A model generated the notes under the pieces. The model saw nothing but the letters and a program-made list of their open reading frames with translations, made no database searches and was not told the origin of the DNA. This document shows, in pieces, positions 9,701-19,759 of a DNA stretch of 28,747 nt; position 1 is the stretch's first letter; every line of letters begins with the position of its first letter. The DNA comes from Gloeophyllum trabeum ATCC 11539 (lineage: Eukaryota; Basidiomycota; Agaricomycetes; Gloeophyllales; Gloeophyllaceae). Position numbers and translations under genes: made by a program. The stretch spans positions 1,494,262-1,523,008 of the forward strand of contig NW_006920419.1 of NCBI RefSeq assembly GCF_000344685.1, read 5' to 3'.

Positions 9701-9736
9701 CCAAGCACTCTGACAATCCATTGTCAGAGTATTTGG
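9701..9736. repeat. Long inverted repeat in the X-B/FunK1-2 intergenic region
   Basis: ACTCTGACAAT (9707-9717) and its exact reverse complement (9720-9730) are separated by two bases. Outside two mismatched pairs, CCAA (9701-9704) also pairs with TTGG (9733-9736). This could form a hairpin or cruciform, bind a dimeric factor, or be the scar of a mobile element. The rest of 9737-10780 shows only short open frames without recognisable products. Confidence 0.55.
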
Positions 9737-10780
9737 AAGGTACACAGGATCCTCGAGCTTCGTTTTCGCACTGACTGTGAAAGGCGTTGATTGTTACATG
9801 CTGTGAGTTATCGACCATCATCTTGTCCGGGCCGCATTCTCGGCGATTTTCAATGAACGGCCTTTGTAGGGTCAAAGGAGGCTATGAGGCATTGCTCATT
9901 AGTCTCATTGTCCTATACCGCGACCGATCGCAAGTCTCTATAGAGATTATGATTATCGCAGCCATCCCACCTTTCTTCCAAAATGCCCCTTCAAGTTTCA
10001 CCTCGAAATTTAGACGCCGGTAACAAGGCCACGACGTGTCGTACGAAAGAAACCTCTTTGTACTTCTCCTTCCAAGACATATATTTCCTGGAAATTCAGC
10101 CATCATGTAAAGAAAACGTGGAGTAAAGTCTCAGTCAGGAGAGAATAAGCGGTGCCCTTCAGCCACAGACGCTGGAGCCAGGGGTTAGGATTCCAGAGCG
10201 GTGCCTGGGATACGTGTTCATTGGCTGAAGCCTAGACAAAGACAACGAGCGTCCCGCCATGCCAGTTCGCAAGGGTTTCCGTCACAGTAAACTTCGCAAT
10301 CCACACGCCTACGGTAAGGAGTGAGATTCCATGTTCAGTCGACTCTCGTCAAAGCCGCTGGTAATTTGATTCTCAAACATCGTTTACCGGAAACGGGATT
10401 GAACGATACCTCTACGTTGGTGCACATTCAGCACAGGTGCATGAACACGGAAACGCGTGAGCTGAAGCGCTTCACGGACAATGGGGGTATCGTAGGCGGA
10501 AAATCCCGTGTGGCTCATCAAGCGCAGTGGCGCAGTGGCGCTGTTGACCATTGTTCGCCCCTGCTCTTAACGCCAGGATAGACGCTCTCACGTTCATTCT
10601 GTTTGAACAGGCAACCCACCTGATAAATTCGTGAGTGGTTGTTTTTCCCTACGCCCATGTCATCCATAGCCAAATACACCTGCTGGCGGCACGCCTTCCC
10701 CCCTTTCTCTATCTTACAGTCTAGCATGATGCACTTCGCTCACCCGAACCACATACCACGTTTTAGTTGAGCATTTAACA

Positions 10781-12960
10781 ATGTATTCGGGCGCAGGCGA
10801 GGAAGCTCGCAGATCTCTGTATGGTCCGGTGTCCACAGATGCTTTCCTACAAGACATTTGTTCCACTGACTCGGAGTACAAACCTCCGGCTCAGAAAACC
10901 ATAGACCGATCCAAAACTCTCTTGAGACGAGCCAGGCCAGGAACATCCAGGCACGAATGGACAGCAGAACCGCTGGTCAGACTTCTCGTAAGTCTGGCGT
11001 ATACTCTGCTGCATCCATCCACAACGAAGTAAATAGGTCAAAGCACTCAACGCCATTTCACGCGATGTCACCGATGCAGATTTCAAACCGCTACGATTCG
11101 AGGTCATACCTGATGAAAAACCCGGTCTGAGCTGGACTCGTACGAGGCCTGCAATCACAATCCAAGACTCGGATGGACCGCTCACGATATGGCAAGAGGG
11201 GAATAGCTTCATTGAGGTCGACGCCTACGACGATCGAGATCCAGGTGACTTCCGGAACGTAGCTCAATGGAACAAGGTCCACGAGCACGCAGCCGAGGTG
11301 ATGCACTACCGCGCACGCCGCTTCCTCGTCGCTCTCTGCGTATTCGGCGACAACGCCCGTTTCTTCCGGTGGGACCGGTCTACGGTAATAGTATCTGACT
11401 CTTTCAAATACAAGGAGGACCCTGCGCCGCTGATCGAGTTTCTGACCTGCTTCGGCGTGTACGACGATGGATACGGATTCGATGATACCTCCAGCACAAA
11501 GATTACCAGTAGCCTGGAGCTCGCAAGGGCAGAGAGGCAGTACCAGCTCGCGAAGAAACTTCTGGTGTACCCTGAGTGTGGAGACCCCAAGAAGGATGCC
11601 CGCTGGCTGGGCACGTCAAGGAAGATCCGGACTCCGAAGCCATATCGGCGTGGGTGGGAAGACTTTACCACGCTGGGACCTGCGATGGCGGCGAACACAC
11701 GTTTGATCGGATGTGGTTCGCGCGTATGGCTGGCGAGTCTCCCCTCTTACCGCAAGTACGTGATCATCAAGGACAGCTGGCGCGACAGCACGCGCTGGTG
11801 CGAAGGTGATATATATCGTCGGATATACGGGAAGGATAAGCGCGTCTTCGGGGTTGCGCGTCTGTACCACTACTTCGATGTGGAGGACGTCAACAGCGGG
11901 GAAGTGATTGTAACTCAGGGCGAAGCGCTCAACGAGAAGCTGAAGAGGGACAAGTACGATGAGAGGACGCTCCATCGCTGCATCCTTGCTTCCGTCGGCA
12001 TTCCGCTGAGCCGATTCACGTCGACGCGGCAGCTACTAGAAGCAGTCCGGGATGCCATCATCGGTGAGCATCTGCAGATCTCTTGACTAGATTGCAGACG
12101 GTTGACGACTGTTGACTCCTCCCGCAGGCCACAAGAACATGTGGGAAAGGGGCGTGCTTCACCGTGACATCAGCCTACACAACATCTTGATAAGCTTGTA
12201 CCCGAAACAAGAGGGCGGTGCGAAAGGGTTCCTCATAGATCCCGAGTACGCAGTCATACAGGGCGAGCCCGGTTACGACCAAGACGTGCTCAACGTCTGC
12301 GTGAGTATAACGAGCTCCATGTCCCCGACGGTGAAATAGCTAATACTGACTCACCACGCTTTACAGGGCACGCCAATGTTCATGTCAATCGACCGCCAGC
12401 CCGAAGTGACGAGCGGGGGCCCGCACGAGCCCTGGCACGACGTCGAGTCCTTCTACTGGCTGCTCGTCTACGTCCTCGCCGCTGAGGGCCGCTTAGTCAT
12501 CCATGAGTACCGGTGGCCTTGCACGCTGGAGAAGGACGAAGTCCAGCCCTCCCGGCGGTTTGTCTGGAAGCACGTCCGCTACATCACTGTTGACGAACAT
12601 GAGCCACTGACGAAGTGCATGACGGCCCTGGCGAAGCTCGTAGAGCAGCAGTACTGGGGCAGTCTGGATCAGGGTAAGCAGCCGAGAGAGATGGGTGCAA
12701 TAACACACGAGGCGTTCTTGGATGCGATTAACAAGGCTCTAGACGCGGAGGGGTGGCCCGAGGGGGACGCTTCCATCGTCGCGAAGGCATACCTACACGC
12801 TGCCGGGGTGCCCAAGCGGCCAGCAACGAAGCGCAAAGCGAGGGTCGAGGCAGCGAACGCGCCGCCACTGAAGCGCGCACGCCCAGCTCCTGCGAGAAAA
12901 GGTGTGAAGGCGAAGTCGAAGACGGGTGGGACGCGACGAACGCGTGGCCGTACAGCATAG
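10781..12960 (+). CDS. FunK1-2: fungal-type protein kinase with degenerate nuclease-like domain
   Basis: Exons are 10781-10987, 11037-12063, 12128-12300 and 12367-12960. The introns are 49, 64 and 66 bp (GTAAGT..TAG, GTGAGC..CAG, GTGAGT..CAG). The product is 666 aa. Kinase residues are present: G294-C-G296, K314 in VIIKD, E325, H423-R-D425 with N430, and D449-P-E451 for DFG. The nuclease-like site has decayed: P107-A108 replaces PD, E129-V-D131 replaces ExK, and K149xxxH153 replaces QxxxY. The flanking hallmark FRWDRS is kept. The N-terminus is short, starting just before LYGPV, where the paralogues have 50-120 more residues. No ATG was found upstream in frame, but a missed first exon is possible. 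The tail has K/R clusters (KRPATKRKAR, LKRAR) resembling a bipartite nuclear signal. Confidence 0.85.
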
Positions 12961-13149
12961 TAGCGGACTGAGATCTATTTATCCTGTACTCGACACTTTC
13001 TCTGTAACCGAAAGATTGTTCGCATTTCGATCGACTAATCTGGGTATGTATACCGTCGGAAAGAAATGTGTTCAGAAGACGGCCATGAGCCTTGACCAGA
13101 CTGAGAGATAACAGCTAAATTGATGATTCAAAGCGATTGATTAGGCGAG

Positions 13150-13745
13150 ACCGGCGTGTTGGATAAAATCGTCCAGGGAAGTCAAACTGCAAGTGATATT
13201 GTGGCAGGAGATTTACCACCAGGAGCGGATGACATGGGCGTGAGCGCATCCACCCAAGCACAAATTGTAGAAGGAGCAGGATGCCGTTGAGCAAGCGATC
13301 CAGTAAGCATACGACAGGTACGACCCTTGATTTCAACAAGAGACGCATTCGAGTTCTGCCAGCGGCTTGAGATATGCAATGCGGAGGGTCCATGACCATG
13401 ATAGCGGATAAGAGTATTTTAGATATAAAGGACAAGGAGCAGATCACGAAGGAGAACAAAGCGGCGATGGACGACGTAAAGCCAGGTGATTGGGTGTGCT
13501 TGATTGACAGGTACGACATATCTTTGCATGACAACGACTATCCTGTTTGACGGTCCAGTAGGAAAGTACCCAAAGTCTGCAGGGAGGAGGGGGAGTGTCC
13601 AGAGATTTCTCAAGGGAGAGCGAGGTCAAAATAGGCAGGCTCGTCGCGAACGAGGCCAAAGCAATACCAGCACGGGTAGCCGCGCTTCATGAGCTGTCAA
13701 GACTGCGAGCTGGTTCCAGGTTACACCCGGGTCGTCAGTGGACAT
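13150..13745 (+). other. Possible relic of a multi-exon gene
   Basis: Several short plus-strand segments look coding but lie in different frames: VLDKIVQGSQTASDIV near 13158, KEQDAVEQAI near 13272, DAFEFCQRLEICNAE near 13342, an open frame from ATG 13392 to 13550, and RDFSRESEVKIGRLVANEAK near 13600. Junctions such as AG/GTACGA..CCAG could join some of them, but the implied introns are unusually short (31-38 bp) or break the frame. I recognise no family. It is probably a decayed gene, or chance open frames. Confidence 0.2.
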
Positions 13746-13749
13746 TTCA

Positions 13750-16700
13750 TCAGCTATAGAGACAACTGCGTTCACAGGTGCTCGAAAGTGGCCGCAATGA
13801 TTCATGAGGATTTTACTAGGACGCGTGGTGTGACTCCGAAGCAGAGATAAGCGAAAGTCAGATCCATGTTTCAAATGTCCTCGGTTCGAAACGCATCCTT
13901 TGTGACTGTCGAATCGATATACGACTTCAACAGCAGCACTTGCAAGCTTGGACATCGTGTCAACCAGGGGAGATGCAGGCCGGGGAATGCCGGAACGGAC
14001 ATGCAACCGATACTCACCGACAACTCATGGACGTCGACTGGACTAGTACTTGGACCGGACAGCGATGATTGAGCGCTGACGATGATTCGGATGCTGCATT
14101 GCATGCCTGTGCGCGGTCCTCATTCGAGGCGCAACCCAGCATACCATTGTCGCTGAACCAGTTCTCCTCTGGATACCGATTGCTTTCTCGCTGCGATGGC
14201 GATGCCTCGCAACGCATTCTAGGCGCTGATGAGCACGTCAGTTCTTTCAGGACGTCAGGTATTGGGTCCTTCTTTGGTTTTCTCCCTTTTCCTTGGCATT
14301 CTCCGCCGGTATCGACATCAACTCGTCTTGCTCGGCCGAACCCGCGTGGTCCTCTTCGCCTTCCGGTTGCAGGCAGCAATCCACAACGTTGCGAATCTGT
14401 TTCGCAAGGTGTAAGCACTTCCACGAGTGCGTTTCGTACCCGCCCGACGGCAGGTATACTTGATACAGTGGAAACGTTGACTGACAATATCAGGACGTTG
14501 CAGACCAAGACGTACTGGTACAAAGGAATACTCCCCCCCTCCCCCTCGCGCCGCATACCGCTGCGCTCCACCTCAGAAGCTGGGAGACATGTAAGAAAAC
14601 GTCACCTTCGTCGCGGCATCACTTGATCCGCAGCAGCACAGGTACCTCTACCGTAAAGCCAGCAACGAACGATGGTGCTTTTGCCACAGCGTGAGGGAAT
14701 GTTGCTCCCCAGCCCCTCGCTGCTCGGGTCCACGGCCGGGCGCATCCCTCACCCCATTATATTAGAGGTGACTGTGCTTCTCCGAGACGTCCGCGTGGGT
14801 CTCTGCGCTGTGGGTGGAGGATCGGGTCGTTCAGCGCCTCGTCCGACGTCTACAGCGCTTGACCAAAGACTCGCACGGCGGTTCTCAATCCTGGATGTTT
14901 TATCACTGCATGTGCACCCGGCGGCGTATCTGCTTCTCGTGAATACCTGGTGCTCGTAGATATTGTCGCGGATGCACGAGCGGAAGTGCGATCTCCGTTG
15001 GTGTCGCTACCCACTGTGGCTCTCAGTATTCGGAGGCTCAGACCGCCATGGCGTACATGATCTTCGCCAGCACGATGCTTATGTCGCAATGGCTAGCTCT
15101 TTCATCCATCTGTGTATTCCGGGCTCGCCTCAAATGTTCCAGCTTTGGTATCTGGCGACGGCGAGTCCATTGTGGAGTACCGGGCGATGGGTTGGCGACG
15201 ACTCCGTGAAGCAGGTGTTCCGTAGAGGAATGTATCTACATACCTAGCCCCTCGAGACCGTGGCGGCTCTCATCATGTACCGGATCCTGACTCTACGGTG
15301 CCCGAGAGCGGGTCGTTTGCGTTGCGCGGCCCGCTTGACGCGACCTGTATCTCGCCTGCCTTGGACCCTCTCGTCCTTCTGTGGCTCTGGAGTCATATGG
15401 CACACGCACACACCCAACGATGAAGTGATCAAGTGCATCTTCTCACGGCGGAAGCAGGTACGGCGATCGATTCTTGAATTCTTGCTCGCTTTCGTGGACC
15501 GGATCTCGTGTCGCTAGTCCCGGCAGACGATATTGCAGCTGACCCGCAGTTGTGTAGATGACTCGCGGTGCTACTGGCTACCCCATCCCGTTTTCTTGCG
15601 CCTCGCAGCCCTGAACGTGCACCTCTGTGAGTATTTAGGGCACCTCGTCGATCGGTGCCCTCAAGCGTTGGCCGGACCTATCCACTTCCGAGGGGCGGGG
15701 GCAGAGTGCCAATAGTCGGGAAGTTGTCCTATTCATGGACGTCCGGGTGTCCCTGTTTGTGGAGATTTGGGCCTATACCGTGTAATTCGTCGTTCCACTT
15801 GGGCGTTCAGCAATATCAGGCCGTTCGTGGTATATTTACGCTGGTCCGAAGGGGTGGGGTTGCCGAACACGCAAGTCGTGAGAAGGACGGGGTGAGCGCG
15901 TTGATGCCTCGATGTCGCTGTCTGAAAGTAGGTTTGCAGGTTTTGCAGGTGGGTAACGGCCCTGGCATGCCCAGTTCTTTTTGAATGCGCTCGTACCCGT
16001 ATTGCGGTCTTCTCGTCCAGCGAGAGCTTTGTGATTTACTGGGCCTCGGACCGCGGCCGCAATCCTGGTGTTTGTTTCCTCGGGGCATACTGTGGTTACA
16101 AGGCCCGTCTTGAGTGCAGTCATTGTGTCTCTGCCTCAGTAAGCCCATCGGCTCGGAAAGCTGATGTCCCCTAGGAAAGTATGGGTGCTGGCGGGTGCGA
16201 TCTGAGTCAGGATATATTGCGAAAGTGAAGAGAGGTTGACAATATACTGTATGTCATATGAGGCTTGCATCACCGTCATCGTGTTGGCTGTCAAAGGATG
16301 GATCTTTGATGGATGCTGCAGAGACGAGACTGAAGATACAGGGATGGATTGTCAGGACAAGCTGCTATAGGTCGTCTAAAGGAGCCTGAGAGGATGGTCT
16401 CGACAGTCGTTTAAGTTGGTGGAGAAGGGGAGCATAGTAACCGACGTTCGGTTATGCTGGCCCATTACACCCACAAGGTTTGGATTCGGAACGGAAGTAA
16501 CACCCACCGCACCCCAAGTAGTCAATAGTAGATGGAACGACAAGAACCAATAGAGAATCGAAATATCCTTGCGCTGGGGATGAGCTGGCATATGGCTGGC
16601 GCCTTTTGAAGTCTCGTCGTTAGGAATTACTACACGAGGTATAATACAATAAGCGAAGAGGTCAGAGCCGGATGAAACAGATTCTTGGATAAAGCTATGT

Positions 16701-16774
16701 ACACAGGGGTATCGTGGAGAAGGAATGAACAGCAGAGGCAGACAAGAGACGTCGGCCAGATATGCAATGTGGTC
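13750..16774. other. Gene-poor stretch between FunK1-2 and FunK1-3
   Basis: No recognisable gene, RNA or transposon was found. The longest open frames (14069-14626 plus and 14014-14571 minus, 185 codons each) overlap on opposite strands, which is typical of chance in GC-rich DNA. One segment of the plus frame (ILDTVETLTDNIRTLQTKTYW) looks slightly protein-like. The 16150-16774 part is the 3' flank of FunK1-3. Confidence 0.4.
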
Positions 16775-19505
16775 TCAGCCTGAGCGTTGTTGAGCGCGGC
16801 GCGTCTGCGAACGCGTCACAATCCGAGTAGTCCCTTGATACGATGACACGGCGTGATTCCGACGAGCAGCACTCCGCGTGTTTTTCGCGACGGGCGTCCT
16901 CGTTGCCACTGCGGCCGTGTGCCGCGAGCGTTTTAGCGCCGACTCTTCATCGGCAGGTTCTTTCTCGACCGACGATCCCTTCCTCTTGCGCGTCCTGTGT
17001 GCAGTCGCTAAATGCCAGGCGACATGCTGTGGAGCTTTGGGAGGCGGTGCTGCTGATATATGCTTAATACCCCGGGCAGCAGGTCCAGCCGACGCGTTCC
17101 TTGCATTCGGCTTCAACTGGTTCGTGCGACGATCCTGTTGCCCTTGCTTGGCCACTTGGGCTGACTTGGAAGTCCGGGAGATCCTTGAGCTTCTGCCAGA
17201 CTCCGCTTTGAGGCGCGCAGCATTTAAAGCTGCTGCGACCTCTTGCTTCTGCTGAACACTGTGTCGCTCTAGTTGCTCAAAAGGCACGGCTGCATCGTCA
17301 ACCTCGGATGGCCATTCAGCGGATTTCAAAAACTCATCGAGCGTGGCGATGACCTTGGCGTGGGTGAGTTGGTTCAGTTTCCCGGGAAGGAGGTCCTGCT
17401 TGACTTGAGCGGGATAATAGTGGGAGTAAACAATGGAAGCAAGCTTCTTGATGCAAGCAGTCAACGGAGGATTATTGACAACAGTAAGGTTAGGCGCATC
17501 GTCAGTAAGGAAGGTCTTCTTGTTGCGATCGGATGGGTACGTGTCGTATAGAGAAGGGAGAAACTCGACAGCTGGCTTGTCAACCCGCTTCTGGGTGATG
17601 TAGCACGGAGTGTGGCGGATAACAACAAAGACTAAGACCCAGAAGAACGACTCTAAATCATGCCATTCTTCATGGTCCGCTTCATCGTCAACCCAGCGAT
17701 CAATAGCCATGAACGGTGGCGTGCCCTTAGTAAGGCTCGTCATTAAAGGCACATAACAATCATTCAGCCAACGTACCGTCAGATAGTGTAGTTCCGTTGC
17801 CAGGTCAGGCATGGTGTCCACTACCGCTAATTCGGGGTCTATGAGGAATCCTCGGGCGCCCATTTCCCTTTCCGGATATACACTGATCATGATGTTATGG
17901 GGGCTGATATCACGGTGCAGAACACCGTTGGAACACATGTTCCTGTGCCCTGAACAGCTAGTTAGCAGGGATGAAGTCCGATTTCAGTGCCACTCACCCT
18001 CCACGGCGTCTCGAATAGCGTGTAGCAGCTGCTTTGTCGATTTGAAGCGATCGAGCGGAATACCGACCGATAACAAGACGCAACGATGATGGATGCGCTC
18101 GGTGAGGTCCGTCCCTTCCTCGTTCAGCCTTGCAGCAGCGGTACAGCAGGGCATTTCCTTCGAAACGGGATCTGGGACGTCAAAGTCGTGGTAGAAGCGG
18201 GCCACGCCAAAAACAGACTCCGCCCCCTTGTATATCGACCCATAAATCTCCCCTTCCGTCCAACGGCTCTCATTTCGCCACGTGTCCTTGATGACAACAA
18301 AACCGTCCTCGCACCGCCTGGCTCTCTTTGCCAGCCAAACTCGAGTTCCGCGTCCACGGACGGACCTGCTATAAAACATCGGTCGTCCGATGGCCAGGAA
18401 AGTTTCATACAGTCCTGGCTTCTGGGGGGATTCCACTACGATTCGGGTACTCTCGCCATCTAAGGTGTCTCCGTCGCGATGTGGCGTATACTCCGACAGG
18501 ATCCCAAGATGCACCGCCTCGTCGTAGCAGCTGTGAACGAGCGCAAGCTCAGCCTTGGTACCGAGACTCGTATGCGCCGTCCTGTCGATCCCGCTATTGG
18601 CAAACTTGGCGAGGCCGACGACGAACGTGATCAACGGAGCAGGGTCGACTTTATAGTGTACGGGATCAGAGACGATGATGGACGACCTGTCCCATCGGAA
18701 GAAACGGACGACATCCCCAAAGAAGCCCATGCCGAGGAGGAAGCAGCGGGAGACGGCACGGTACGCCATGACGGCATATTCCTGGATCTGATTCCACGTC
18801 TTCAACTGCACCTCGGTGAATTCATGTTCTCCCGCGCTTGTCGACACCCTCTGGTACCACGGATCCTCTTGCTCCGTGGCTTTCACCTCTATTATGCCCA
18901 ATCCGCGAGCCCAGTAGTCGCTCGAGGAACCGTGGTTCTTACTTTTTCTCCGTGGTTGGATGGATAGGTCGGGTGTAGTTCGGAAACCGCCAATCTCCTC
19001 TGCCGGCCGTAGGTCTCCACAAACGTCGAACTTTACAGGCAAGGGACGGCCTGTAACGGCCTTCTTGGCGATTTCATTCAGAGCCTTCGCCTTCACCGCC
19101 AAGACTGGTGAGTTCATCAGTGTCACTTTGAGGAAAATCACAGCTTACCAGAGGTGAATACATCAGTCGTTCCGACCGTTTGTTGGCTCCAATAATTGTC
19201 GGGTCGACTTGGCGTAGCAAGTCGGTAATATTGACCACTCTCTCGTTCTTCACGCCGCAAACCTTCATCCCAGGGAAGCAGTCGATTTCCAGAAAGGAAT
19301 CAATATCCACTGGTCCATGGACCAACTTAGCAGCTTCCGCGCCTGCAACCTGACGGTGGACAGTCTGTTTAGGCTTTTTGGAGGAAAATTGGTGGTAGAG
19401 ATCCACACGATCGTTATTAGAGAGGTGAGATCGAGATCGAGAATATTCCAAGCCATTCCCATTACCATTGCGAGGAGGAGCGGAGCGGGCAACCCGGGCA
19501 GGCAT
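16775..19505 (-). CDS. FunK1-3: fungal-type protein kinase with PD-(D/E)xK-like N-terminal domain
   Basis: Exons are 19505-19149, 19090-17998, 17949-17777 and 17725-16775. The introns are 58, 48 and 51 bp (GTAAGC..AAG, GTGAGT..CAG, GTACGT..AAG). The product is 857 aa. The last intron is 51 bp with no stop, so it can be read through; the paralogues place the splice at ..T|GTP. Nuclease-like residues are P159-D160, E187-V-K189 and Q220xxxY224. Kinase residues are G365-R-G367, K387 in VVIKD, E398, H495-R-D497 with N502, and D521-P-E523. The long tail is basic and includes KRKG and LKRSRH. The N-terminal 50 residues are rich in R, S, P and N and look disordered. The first intron's acceptor was chosen by alignment with FunK1-1; a nearer AG would shift the frame. 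Confidence 0.88.
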
Positions 19506-19712
19506 TTCATGAGTCTCGGGGGCAGGTGAATGTCAAACGACGTACGTGGCGAAGCCGCGTAGAACCATGTTCAAATACAGGCATAGTTTGGTTACTTGTG
19601 GTCTTGTTTGGCTCCAGTTGAATTCTGTGTTTGTGCAATGTGGCAGTATCGATGAAGGTAATGGTAAGCGAATACAAACGAGTTGCCAAATTGAGCCTCA
19701 GTCGGATGCAAT

Positions 19713-19753
19713 GTCACGTCACGCTACGCGTGATGCTCGTGCTGTCACACGAG
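19713..19753. promoter_or_regulatory. Inverted-repeat element upstream of FunK1-3
   Basis: TCACGC (19719-19724) and GCGTGA (19728-19733) are perfect inverted arms with a 3-base spacer, preceded by GTCACG. A second inverted pair CTCGTG/CACGAG lies at 19736-19753. The first centre is about 221 bp before the ATG, matching the position of the FunK1-1 palindrome. Confidence 0.5.
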
Positions 19754-19759
19754 CGCAAA

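Noticed and set aside
14069..14626. 185-codon open frame on plus, with a 185-codon frame on minus over the same bases
   Set aside because: Frames of the same length open on both strands, and no recognisable family or splice structure. Not called as a gene.
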